From Pseudomonadota bacterium (lineage in GTDB: Bacteria > Myxococcota_A > UBA9160 > JADFDR01): a DNA stretch of 41,953 bases. The notes beneath the pieces were generated by a model, which did no database searches, had not been told where the DNA came from, and saw nothing but the letters and a program-made list of their open reading frames with translations. This document shows, one piece after another, positions 8,547 through 17,700 of the stretch. Numbering within the stretch: position 1 is the first letter of the stretch; every line of letters starts with the position of its first letter. The DNA is taken from positions 1 to 41,953 of the forward strand of contig PIVT01000033.1 in assembly GCA_003353845.1 (NCBI GenBank). Direction: 5' to 3'. Both the position numbers and the translations under genes were made by a program.

Positions 8547-8558
8547 GTTTTATAAAAC
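8547..8558. promoter_or_regulatory. 12-bp A/T palindrome upstream of the crotonase gene
   Basis: GTTTTATAAAAC is a perfect palindrome in the 99-base gap between thiolase and crotonase. The local A/T richness stands out from the surrounding coding DNA. It could contain a -10-like TATAAA for an internal promoter or be a small operator. No convincing -35 box was found, so this is tentative. Confidence 0.25.
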
Positions 8559-8603
8559 CTTTGAAACCGAGAAATTCGAACTTCAAGAACTAGGAGTACC
8601 CCC

Positions 8604-9404
8604 ATGGATCTAAATCATTGTCTGGTCGAGAAAAAAGGCCACATCTTAACCGTCACCCTCAATCGTCCTGAGAATAAGAATGCGCTTAGCGCTGGAATGC
8701 TGGTAGGGATGTACCGCGCCTGGCGCCTGCTCGACGACGATGACGACTTGCGCGTAGCCATCCTCACCGGTACCGGCGATGTCTTCTGTGCGGGTGCCGA
8801 CTTGAAGGCCATGGGCGGCGGCAGCGAACCCGATGAAGAACTCGAGAAGGTTCGTGCCGAGGTGCCCGACATGCACTGGCAGGCACTGCTCCGCGCCAAC
8901 CGACCCACCAAGCCAATCATTGCAGCGGTGGAAGGTTTTGCCGTAGCTGGGGGCACTGAGATTCTTCAAGGTACCGATATTCGCGTGGCGGGTGAAGGTG
9001 CGGTTTTTGGTGTGACCGAAGCCAAGCGCGGGCTCTTCCCCCTCGGTGGCTCCAGCGTGCGACTGCGCAGGCAGATTCCCTACACGCTGGCGGCTGAGAT
9101 CTTACTCATGGCCCGACACGTCACGGCTCAAGAGGCGCTGCAATATGGCTTGATCGGGCGAGTGGTTCCCGACGGTGAGACGCTGGCTGAAGCAATGAAG
9201 ATTGCTGAAGTGATTGCTGACAACGGCCCACTCTCCGTCAAGGCCCTCGTGCGTATGCTGCACGAGATCGACGAAAGTTACAGCGAGTTTGATGCGCTGG
9301 AGAAAGAGATCGAGATCGGCGGCCCCTGCTTTTCCTCCAAGGATGCCCGTGAGGGCCCGCGCGCTTTTCGTGAGAAGCGAAAGCCTGTGTTTACGGGAGA
9401 ATAA
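8604..9404 (+). CDS. Enoyl-CoA hydratase/isomerase (crotonase) family protein
   Basis: This 266-residue crotonase probably adds water to an enoyl-CoA or does a related reaction. The oxyanion-hole segments are CAGADLKAM and AVAGGTEIL. The two catalytic glutamates of true hydratases are present as Glu119 (GGTE) and Glu139 (VTEAKRG), with the same 20-residue spacing as Glu144/Glu164 of the rat enzyme. AGGAG lies eight bases before the ATG. Only two bases separate its stop from the next start, so it is clearly in an operon with the DUF7064/7065 gene. Within the cluster it would act between the acyl-CoA ligase and the thiolase in a beta-oxidation-like sequence (inference). Confidence 0.9.
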   Translation: MDLNHCLVEKKGHILTVTLNRPENKNALSAGMLVGMYRAWRLLDDDDDLRVAILTGTGDVFCAGADLKAMGGGSEPDEELEKVRAEVPDMHWQALLRANRPTKPIIAAVEGFAVAGGTEILQGTDIRVAGEGAVFGVTEAKRGLFPLGGSSVRLRRQIPYTLAAEILLMARHVTAQEALQYGLIGRVVPDGETLAEAMKIAEVIADNGPLSVKALVRMLHEIDESYSEFDALEKEIEIGGPCFSSKDAREGPRAFREKRKPVFTGE

Positions 9405-9406
9405 GA

Positions 9407-10516
9407 ATGCTCTCACCCTCCGATGACTACCTGATCCATCAGGTTGCCGAACCCCTTCGCCATGTGGGAACCAGCGATCGCAATTTTTATGATCGCTACT
9501 ACTTCAACATGCATTCTTGCAGCGATGAGATCTTCGTAGTCATGGGCATGGGTCAGTATCCCAACCTGGGTGTGCAGGATGCTTTCGCCCTGGTGCGCCA
9601 GGGCCGCAAGCACACCGTGGTGCGTGGCTCGAAGGTCTTGGGCGATCGCATGGACGCTTCGGTGGGGCCCATTCGAGTGGAGGTCATCGAAGGGCTCAAG
9701 AAGTTGCGCTTCGTCGTCGAGCCCAACGAGCACGGCATTGAAATGGACGTGGTGTGGGAGGGGGCGATCCCCGCCTTTGAAGAGCCGCGTCATTACATTC
9801 GCAAGCACGGTCGCGTTCTTTACGATACGACGCGTCTGGCGCAGACAGGTTGTTGGACGGGAACCCTCAAAGTAAATGGCAAAAGCTACGACGTGACACC
9901 CGATCGTTGGTGGGGTTGTCGCGATCACTCGTGGGGTGTGCGTCCCGTGGGCGAGCCCGAGCCTGTGGGGATTCGCGTGGGCGAGTTGTCCATGGACGGC
10001 ATGTGGAACTATGCCCCCATGCAATTCGATGACTTCTCCATCATTTACATTCTCAATGAACGCAATAGCGGCGAGCGTCTATTAGAGGAGGCGGTGCGCA
10101 TCTGGAAGGATCCGGCCAGGGAACCCGAGTGGTTGGGGCGGACCGAGGCGGATCACGTCATCACCAAAGGCACGCGTTACGTCGAAAGCGCCACCATCAA
10201 GTTCCCCGAAGCGCCAGGCGGCGGCTTCGAGGTCAAGGTCACACCTATGCTCGAGTGCTACGTGGGTTTCGGAACCGGTTACGGTTTCGAGGCCGACTGG
10301 CGTCACGGCATGTATCAAGGTGACCTGGTCGTGCAGGGCGTGGAGTTCGACACCATCGACGATGTGGAAAAACTCTGGGGCTTATGCGACACCGTGGGAC
10401 GCTTCGAAATAGGTGACGGCCCCGATGCTCGGGTGGGTTACGGCCTGTGGGAGTTTGGCTTCTTCGGTCCCTTTGATAAGTATCGGCTGACAGGTTTCAA
10501 CGAGGGCGCTCCCTGA
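9407..10516 (+). CDS. DUF7064/DUF7065-type lipocalin-like protein (CrtC/AttH-like fold)
   Basis: This is a 369-residue cytosolic protein without signal peptide or membrane segments. The motif [10 protein letters not shown] (around residues 173-182) and the later [17 protein letters not shown] are hallmarks of the uncharacterised DUF7065 and DUF7064 domains. These are related in fold to the hydroxyneurosporene synthase CrtC/AttH beta-barrels that bind or hydrate hydrophobic terpenoids. Such proteins are common beside acyl-CoA and steroid/terpenoid genes in actinobacteria and proteobacteria, but to my knowledge none has a settled reaction. It starts two bases after the crotonase stop with GGGAGA as ribosome-binding site. 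Being beside two polyene-type FAD enzymes supports a hydrophobic, isoprenoid-like substrate (inference). Confidence 0.7.
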   Translation: MLSPSDDYLIHQVAEPLRHVGTSDRNFYDRYYFNMHSCSDEIFVVMGMGQYPNLGVQDAFALVRQGRKHTVVRGSKVLGDRMDASVGPIRVEVIEGLKKLRFVVEPNEHGIEMDVVWEGAIPAFEEPRHYIRKHGRVLYDTTRLAQTGCWTGTLKVNGKSYDVTPDRWWGCRDHSWGVRPVGEPEPVGIRVGELSMDGMWNYAPMQFDDFSIIYILNERNSGERLLEEAVRIWKDPAREPEWLGRTEADHVITKGTRYVESATIKFPEAPGGGFEVKVTPMLECYVGFGTGYGFEADWRHGMYQGDLVVQGVEFDTIDDVEKLWGLCDTVGRFEIGDGPDARVGYGLWEFGFFGPFDKYRLTGFNEGAP

Positions 10517-10557
10517 ATTCGAGTAGAGCGAAAACGTACTAAACAAGGAGAACACGA

Positions 10558-12033
10558 ATGGGTAAGAAATTCGATGTGATTGTGATTGGGTCAGGCCTTG
10601 GGGGTAGTGTTTGCGCTGCCCTGCTAGCTAAGAAAGGGGTCAAGACGCTTCTCCTTGATAAAAACAATAAGCCTGGCGGCAAGTCCATGGGCATTACCGT
10701 GAAGGGTTTTCAGGGCGAGATGTGGCCCACCTTTGGGATCCCCATTGAAGGCGGCCCTTTTGTAGAGGCCTTTCAACAGCTTGGCATTGAGGACAAGTTG
10801 GACATCAAGCTCGGGTCTACCGCCATGATGTATCGACGTAAAGGGGAAAGCAACTGGATCACAATGGTTGATCTTCCAGGCGTAAAGGTGGAAGACCCCT
10901 CAGCCAATTTCTTCGAGTCCTGGGGGTTGAACGAAGCAGAGAAGATCGATTGTATAAAAGTGCTTGCAGAGATCGCCTTCTTGACGCCGGAGCAATTGGA
11001 CGAACTCGACGACGTTACGGTTCAACAATGGATTGAGCGGAAAGGGGATGTTCCGCCGCCGATCCAGAAGTTCCTCAGGACCCACTCCAACCTCATGGCC
11101 ACGGGTGTCTATGAGACAGTTGCCATGTCCGAGATCGCAAGGATCATGCAGGTATTTTCCGGCAGGACAAACGGCTATCCAAGAGGCGGTTACGGTCGGA
11201 TCATTGATGACATTCTAGACGTGTTCAAGGCCAATGGCGGAGAATTTCTGACCAGCGCCAAGGTGGAAAGCATCACGGTTGAAGAGGGCCGCGTTACGGG
11301 TGTCAAAACCGAAGACCAGGCCTTCGAGGCCCCCATCGTTGTCAGCAATGCAGGACTCCAACCCACGATCTTGAAATTGGTTGGCGAAGAGCACTTCGAT
11401 AAGAGCTATACGGGCTATGTCAGGGATATGCCCCCGAGCCTGGGATTTACCTGCGTACGATATCTCTTCAACAAGCCTGTAATGAAACATGGCGTATACG
11501 TGTCCACCACCGAGGACAGTTACCTGGATGTGGAGCGCCTTGAAAAGATGAGGGAAGGGATCATCCCGGATGAGATTGCCTTGGACGGTGTTGTTGCCTC
11601 CCACTTTGATCCTGCGATGGCACCCGAAGGCAAGCAGATGCTTCTTCTCGGAACATGGTGCACGCCCGACCCCGCCGGCAAAGAGATGAAAGCGTTGCAC
11701 GATAAGATCGATGAGTACTTTGCAGAGATGTTCCCTGAAGCGGTTCCCCACATCGAATCCAGGGAAGGATTCATGGGCCCGGCCGAAGTGTCCGCCCTGT
11801 CGAGGGACCAGGTCATTCCTGGCGTGGGAGGCGAAGCCGCGGGTTCAGCCGTGACCGTGGGATACTGCGGCAAGAACAAGCCAAAGGCCAAAACTCCTCT
11901 GCCCGGTCTCTTTATTGTGGGACATGATGCTGGCGGAGCGGGCCATCTCGCTACCCACCAAGCAGTGAACTCGGGTCTCAACGTCGCACCCATGGTTCAT
12001 TTCTATTGGCTCGAACGGAGATCCATCGGATAG
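10558..12033 (+). CDS. FAD-dependent oxidoreductase, phytoene desaturase / retinol saturase type (copy 2)
   Basis: This 491-residue paralogue of the protein at 1658-3139 has the N-terminal FAD motif VIGSGLGGSVCAALLAKKG, GGKSMG, and the C-terminal GLFIVGHDAGGAGHLATHQAVNSG. A strong AAGGAG precedes the ATG with good spacing. Arginine codon use differs visibly from the neighbours: AGG/AGA is frequent here (for example in ARIMQ, GRTNGYPRGG, VRDMP and SRDQV), whereas adjacent genes use mostly CGC/CGT. This suggests transfer from another lineage. A 32-base stretch at 11377-11408 is identical to 2483-2514 of copy 1. It probably desaturates, saturates or isomerises a polyene-like substrate. Whether the two copies act in sequence or as a heteromer is unknown. 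Confidence 0.85.
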   Translation: MGKKFDVIVIGSGLGGSVCAALLAKKGVKTLLLDKNNKPGGKSMGITVKGFQGEMWPTFGIPIEGGPFVEAFQQLGIEDKLDIKLGSTAMMYRRKGESNWITMVDLPGVKVEDPSANFFESWGLNEAEKIDCIKVLAEIAFLTPEQLDELDDVTVQQWIERKGDVPPPIQKFLRTHSNLMATGVYETVAMSEIARIMQVFSGRTNGYPRGGYGRIIDDILDVFKANGGEFLTSAKVESITVEEGRVTGVKTEDQAFEAPIVVSNAGLQPTILKLVGEEHFDKSYTGYVRDMPPSLGFTCVRYLFNKPVMKHGVYVSTTEDSYLDVERLEKMREGIIPDEIALDGVVASHFDPAMAPEGKQMLLLGTWCTPDPAGKEMKALHDKIDEYFAEMFPEAVPHIESREGFMGPAEVSALSRDQVIPGVGGEAAGSAVTVGYCGKNKPKAKTPLPGLFIVGHDAGGAGHLATHQAVNSGLNVAPMVHFYWLERRSIG

Positions 12034-12063
12034 GAAAGCAAGTGCCGGTTGTGGGAGGGGGCA

Positions 12064-13743
12064 ATGCCTAGCTTGTTAGAGGTAGAAGCGCAGCTTCAGG
12101 GCCCGGGCTCCCTTTTTGAATCTTGTCCAGAAGAGGTTTGCGGCCAGACTCTGAACGTGTTCAAGGGGCGCATGTCTTCCTTGCGCCAGGTCCTGGAATT
12201 CTCTGCGAGCCATGGCGACAAGGAATACATTCTCTACGAAGACCGGCGCATTTCCTACGCCGAGCATCTTCAAGCCGTGGCTTCTGTGGCCAAGGTCTTG
12301 GCCGAGGACTACGGCGTGGGCAAGGGTGACCGTGTGGCCATCCTGGCGGCCAACTGCCCCGAGTGGATCGTCAGCTTCTGGGCTATCACCAGCTTGGGTG
12401 CGGTAGCCGTGGGGCTCAACGGATGGTGGGCCCACGACGAAATCTTGTTCGGCATTGAGGATTGTGAACCCGCGCTGCTCATCGCGGATCGACGCCGTCT
12501 CGAACGTATCAAAGATGCCTCACTCTCGGTTCCTGTGGTGGAGATCGAATCGCAATTTGATGCGCTCTGGAATCGCCATCCCGATGCGTCGCTTCCCGAT
12601 CAGCCCCTGCATGAGGACGACCCTGCGAGCATCCTCTACACCAGTGGCACCACGGGCGGGGCCAAGGGAGCGGTTCACAGTCATCGCAACATCATCGCTT
12701 TAGCCGGGCTTCAATTCTTTCACGGTCTTCGCGTAGCCATGAGCACTCCAGCCGAGGAGTCCAACGAACCACCACCGCCCACCGTATTATTGGTCAACAC
12801 ACCCTTGTTTCACGCCTCGGGCCTCTACACAGCTGCAGTCACCATGCTCATGGGCGGTACGACTACAGCGTGGATGTCGGGGCGCTTCGATCCGGTGCGT
12901 GTCATGGAGATCATCGAGCGCGAGAAGGTGACCAACTGGGGGCCCATGGGAACCATGGCTCATCGCGTGGTCTTTCATCCGGAGGTGGAGCGTTACGACC
13001 TTTCGAGTCTTCGCGGTATTGGATCCGGAGGTGCGCCGACATCCCCTGAACTGCTAGAGCGGATTCGAGAGGTGTTTCCCCAAGCGTGTAGCGGTCTGGG
13101 CTTGGGCTACGGACTCACGGAGTGCACGGCCTTGGCAACCTTGATCTTCGGGGAGGAGCTAGAGGCCCATCCCGGCTCAGCGGGCAGGCCACTTCCCACG
13201 GTAGATATTGAGATCCGCGACGAGCAGGGCAAATCTCTGCCCGAGGGTTGTGAGGGAGAGATTTTTATTCGCAGTCCCTTGGTGATGTTGGAGTATTGGC
13301 GCCGGCCGAAAGTCAATGTGGAGACCCTGCACTCAGAGGGCTGGCTTGCCAGCGGGGATTGGGGCCGCATGGAAGAGGGCTTCCTTTATATAAATTCCCG
13401 CAAGCGTGACCTGATTCTTCGTGGAGCAGAGAACATCTATCCGGTTGAGATCGAGCACCGATTGGAGGCCCATCCGGATGTGCGCGAGGTAGCCGTCGTC
13501 GGTGTGGATCACCCCGAGTTGGGCCAGGAGGTGAAGGCGGTAGTGGTGCCACAAGAGGGCGTTACACTGGATCCCGGAGCGTTCACCCAAGTGCTTGCCG
13601 AATGGGTGGCCGAGACTCTGGCCTATTTCAAAGTGCCTTCCCATTGGGAATTTCGGCAGGAGCCTCTGCCGCGCAACGCTGCCAGCAAGGTGATGAAGCA
13701 TATCTTGTCGGACGGGGCGCAGAATCCTTTTATTGAGGAGTGA
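12064..13743 (+). CDS. Acyl-CoA synthetase (AMP-binding, ANL superfamily)
   Basis: This 559-residue ligase activates a carboxylic acid to its CoA thioester through an acyl-adenylate. The P-loop motif is YTSGTTGGAKGAVHSHRN. The adenine-binding GYGLTECTALATL, the SGDWGRM hinge region, RGAENIYPVEIE and the C-terminal catalytic lysine in NAASKVMKHIL are all present, so the enzyme should be active. The ATG at 12064 follows GGGAGGGG at good distance; a TTG at 12049 in the same frame is less likely. It ends the plus-strand cluster and would feed the acid made by the aldehyde dehydrogenase into the crotonase/thiolase steps (inference). The binding pocket does not reveal the chain type. Medium/long-chain or cyclic acids are all possible. 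Confidence 0.9.
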   Translation: MPSLLEVEAQLQGPGSLFESCPEEVCGQTLNVFKGRMSSLRQVLEFSASHGDKEYILYEDRRISYAEHLQAVASVAKVLAEDYGVGKGDRVAILAANCPEWIVSFWAITSLGAVAVGLNGWWAHDEILFGIEDCEPALLIADRRRLERIKDASLSVPVVEIESQFDALWNRHPDASLPDQPLHEDDPASILYTSGTTGGAKGAVHSHRNIIALAGLQFFHGLRVAMSTPAEESNEPPPPTVLLVNTPLFHASGLYTAAVTMLMGGTTTAWMSGRFDPVRVMEIIEREKVTNWGPMGTMAHRVVFHPEVERYDLSSLRGIGSGGAPTSPELLERIREVFPQACSGLGLGYGLTECTALATLIFGEELEAHPGSAGRPLPTVDIEIRDEQGKSLPEGCEGEIFIRSPLVMLEYWRRPKVNVETLHSEGWLASGDWGRMEEGFLYINSRKRDLILRGAENIYPVEIEHRLEAHPDVREVAVVGVDHPELGQEVKAVVVPQEGVTLDPGAFTQVLAEWVAETLAYFKVPSHWEFRQEPLPRNAASKVMKHILSDGAQNPFIEE

Positions 13744-13772
13744 ACGGGATCGCCCGTCTGTTCTCTTCTATT
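13744..13772 (+). terminator. Possible weak intrinsic terminator after the acyl-CoA ligase
   Basis: ACGGG (13744-13748) and CCCGT (13753-13757) form a five-pair stem with an ATCG loop, followed by the pyrimidine-rich run CTGTTCTCTTCTATTT. It begins immediately after the stop codon, where the cluster would be expected to end. The short stem makes it weak. Confidence 0.4.
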
Positions 13773-13856
13773 TAAGGAACTTATCCGGTAGCATCTTCCC
13801 CCTTGAGATCGAACTCCCATCCATCAGCGATGGCTTTTAAAGGAGCTTCCACGACC

Positions 13857-14531
13857 ATGGCGATTCAATCCTCCTGGCTGATTCTCAGTCTTGCTTTACT
13901 AGTGCTTGGAGCCCCCTTCACGGCAGGGGCCGAGACCAAAACCGATGAACAAGAGGCTCTTTACGCCATCGGCATTCGAATCGGCGCGTCAATCGAGACA
14001 CTCATGCTTAGTGAGGAAGAATTCGATTTGGTTACCCGCGGCATACGAGACAAGGCGATGGAGGGCGAGGTAAGAGATGAACCCGAAGAAATAAAAAAGA
14101 AAGTGCGAACGCTCATGGATGACCGACTTGTCCTTTGGAAGGAACGGCAAAAAAAGAGTAACGAAAAGATCATCAGTAATGCCGCGAAAGAGAAGGGTGC
14201 CGTCAGAACAAAATCGGGGCTGGTTTATCTTGAATTAAGTGCAGGGACGGGTGCGTTTCCGGCACCTCTGCAGAAAGTAGAAGTCCACTACCACGGAACC
14301 CTTTCCGACGGCACTGTCTTCGACAGCTCGGTGGAGAGAGGCCGTACGTCATCTTTCGCGTTGAACCGTGTTATTCCCTGTTGGACGGAAGCGCTTCAAA
14401 AAATGCGAGTCGGAGGCAAGGCTAAGATTACCTGTCCTCCCGAATTGGCTTACGGAGACAAAAAGAAAGCAGCGATACCACCTGGCAGCGTGTTGATCTT
14501 TGAAGTTGAGCTGATCGCCACCGTCGAATAG
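13857..14531 (+). CDS. Secreted FKBP-type peptidyl-prolyl cis-trans isomerase
   Basis: This 224-residue protein starts with a signal peptide (MAIQSSWLILSLALLVLG, cleavage probably after AGA). An FKBP N-terminal dimerisation domain follows (YAIGIRIGASIE...; residues about 30-110), then a C-terminal FKBP catalytic domain (VEVHYHGTLSDGTVFDSS, LQKMRVGGKAKITCPPELAYG, IPPGSVLIFEVEL). This is the layout of the periplasmic FkpA/Mip group, which speeds proline isomerisation during folding of exported proteins. The ATG at 13857 is chosen because AAAGGAG lies 11 bases upstream and it gives a clean signal peptide; ATG 13830 and TTG 13803 would add unlikely N-terminal residues. It precedes a giant secreted protein but is separated by 238 bases, so co-regulation is not shown. 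Confidence 0.88.
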   Translation: MAIQSSWLILSLALLVLGAPFTAGAETKTDEQEALYAIGIRIGASIETLMLSEEEFDLVTRGIRDKAMEGEVRDEPEEIKKKVRTLMDDRLVLWKERQKKSNEKIISNAAKEKGAVRTKSGLVYLELSAGTGAFPAPLQKVEVHYHGTLSDGTVFDSSVERGRTSSFALNRVIPCWTEALQKMRVGGKAKITCPPELAYGDKKKAAIPPGSVLIFEVELIATVE

Positions 14532-14769
14532 AGAGTCTGTAATTTGCAAGACAAAGCAGAGACCGGCAGCTTTCAAGATAGGTGAGGGTGCCTGTGGCCC
14601 TTTTAGCTCATCCATCGCTCTGAGCCTCAATCCTCCAGCGCTTCAATCATTCCTCGCATCTTAAGAATCAAAGTATCCCAGCCGATGAAATAGGTTGGCA
14701 TAGTGTTCGAGTAAGTTGCTCGTGAGTTGCCGGTTCGGTGTTCGGAGAGTCTTGTCTTGGAGACTTTGA

Positions 14770-17700
14770 TTGCGTAAGAAGCTGCTGCCCCTCTATCTCG
14801 CGCTGCTCACACTGGTTGCATTCACAGCGCTACTCAGCAGCCCCTTGCTCGCAGCGGATGACAGCGACGGTGACGGGGTCGTGGATTGGTACGATGTTTG
14901 CCCTGCGGTGGGGGATCCCGGACAGGTCGACGGAGACGCGGATGGCATTGGCGATGCCTGTGATCTCACTTATGACAGTACAGCGGTCCGAGTCTACAGC
15001 GAGAGCACAGACCAGGTAGGTCACGAAATTCTAGAGGGTGCAAACCCGACAACGGCCACTATCGATGTCATTACCAGCACGCCCTACTACATCAGCTTCC
15101 ACGTGAGCAACTTCGTGGAGGGGTCCGGGAATTGGTGGATCAACTTCGGGGCTCCCAATGCCCAGCCCTTTGTCCGCGGCCCCTATGAGAACACAGTGGG
15201 TTCGTCCATGACCCTTGCCCGTTCGAGATTAACGGCCACTCTGGGTGGAGGCTGCACGAACCAGGAAGGGCGCTTCGATGTCCTGGAAGTGGAGATCGAC
15301 GCCGAGGGTGTGATCACCCGTTTCTCCGCCGATTTTACTCTGCGCTGCACCGGTGCCAGCGCCGAACTTCATGGTTCGGTGCGCTATCAGCATGACGATA
15401 CCCCTTTCTTGCCGCCCTTGGACAGCGATGCCGATACAGTGCCGGACTCCTTGGACAATTGTACGCTGGTGCAAAACCTCGATCAGGTGGACTCCGATAG
15501 CGACGGCCTCGGCGACGCTTGCGACAGCCAGGTCGATCGTTACTGGATGAGTTTTTCGGGTGAGCCCGGCGAACCCATCACCGGCGGCGGGCAGCTGAAC
15601 CTAACTCCATTAGTCGGCCACTTTGAAGTCCGAGTGATGAACGATGGGGAGGTCCAGTTTCAATTTACCGGCGCCACATCCTGGTATGTGGTGTGGATGA
15701 GGGCGCCCTTTGGGGATCCTTTGATACCCGGCCCCTACGAGGCCCCTCTCCCGGTGGGAAGCAACGGTGATCCCCTCTTGTATGTCAAAGGATATGCTGA
15801 CGGCACTTATTTTGATTGCAATGAGCGGCTGGGAAACTTTGACGTGCACGAGATGGAGTACAGTCCGGAAGGCGAGGTGGCTCAGCTGGCGGTCGACGTA
15901 TCGCAAACCTGCGGTGACGGCGGGCCGACGATCACGGGATCGCTTCGCTACAACGCCTCGGCAGATACTTTTGGTCCCGCAGGCGATGAGGACGAGGATG
16001 GGATCTACAGTGTCGAGGACAATTGTCCGGCGGTCTCAAACCCTGATCAGGCGGACCTCGATCTCGACAATGTGGGGGACGCTTGCGACGGGGACTTCGG
16101 TGTTACCTACTTCTACTGGGACCGTGTCCCGGCCCCGGGTGGGGGAGTTGGTGGCGGTCGGCGCGATCGGGTTTTCCTGGACGACGTCAGCTTTGTCCTC
16201 ACCCGGTCCATCAGTGAGTACGGACGCGAAACCCTGGGCTTTAATCTGAATGGCTCCGAATCGATAAGCCTCTCCATGCAAGGTGCCGGCGCAGAACTGC
16301 TCGCCGTAGGCCAGTATCTAGATGCCACCAGCCCCTCGTATCAGCAGCGACCCGAGGCGGGTTTCTCCGTCTCGGCGAATCATAAGGCTTGCAACATCGT
16401 GGAGGCCGATTTTGAAATCCTCGAACTGGAGCGCGATGCTCAAGGGCAGGTTGAGCGACTTGCCGTCGATTTTATCCAGTTTTGCGAGGGAAGCAGCATT
16501 TTCCCCCTGTATGGCTTCCTGCGCTACAACGCCACGGCCGATTACTTCCTGATCGCCGATGACGATGGGGACGAGATCTGGGAACCCTTCGATAATTGTC
16601 CCGCTCATGCGAACCCCGACCAACTCGATGGCGACGGCAATGCCCTGGGTGACGCCTGCGATTACTACACAGAAGCTTCATCGGCCCAGCTCATCGGCAC
16701 GCCAGGAGACTTTCTCACCCAGGGCAACATTTGGAACTTTCCCGCCGACGATGGAGAGATGACCTATTTCGTCAACTCCGAGAACGGGTTCACGTTCTCC
16801 ATCGATGGATGGACCTTCGCCTTCTCGGGCCCACACCTTGAGCCCTTGCAAGTAGGTCCTTACGAAGACGCCCAGATAAACACCTGGAAGTCACCTGCTA
16901 GGAATGGCGTGCAGATTTCTGGCGACGGCCGCGGATGCATTACGCTCGACGGACGTTTTGACGTGCTCGCGGTTGAATATGGCGCCCGGGGGCGCTTGCT
17001 GAGCTTTGCTGCCGACTTCGAAGTGAGTTGTGATTTGGAGTACGGCGGAGCCGATCCCATTGAGGGTTCCATCCGCTATCGCAACACCCGCAGGTTCTTT
17101 CCTTTACCTCCCGACCAGGACAGTGACTCCGTGCCCGACACGGCCGATAACTGTCCCGGCATTTCGAACGCCAATCAAGCGGACGCGGACATTGACAGCA
17201 TTGGCGACGCCTGCGATTCCGAGGTGACGAGAACGTCTATCGACATCGACGCCAGTCTGAGCGACTGGATTGGCAATTACGATGTTTGGAGTCACGGTCT
17301 GCGCGATGGTGGTATCGAAGTCGGGTTTATAGCTGATAGCCTCATAATCAATTGGGATGGGGGGCCGGAGCGCCGTGTCAGGGCAGAGTTTTCGACCCCC
17401 TATGGTTTGCCTTTTGTAGCGGGCCCCTATGAGAACGCCCGGAGGCCCGTCTCTAAATCCAACTCGGAGTCAGGGATGAGCGTTAGTATTGATGCTCATA
17501 CCTGCGCTGACCCCTTTGGTCGCTTCGACGTGCTGGAAGTTGAATACGGTCCGAGCGGTACGATCGAGCGTTTCTCTGTTGACTTTGAGCAGCACTGCGG
17601 AGACGAACCCCTCTACGGATCCATTCGCTACAACGCCACGACGGATGACTTCCCACCTCCCTTGGACACTGACGGCGATACGGTGCCCGACACCGTCGAT

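Noticed and set aside
14627-14701. Possible remnant of a minus-strand gene, ending MRGMIEALED-stop after YFIGWDTLIL
   Set aside because: It resembles the C-terminus of SRPBCC-type proteins, but only about 24 residues are visible and no upstream domain is recognisable, so chance cannot be excluded.
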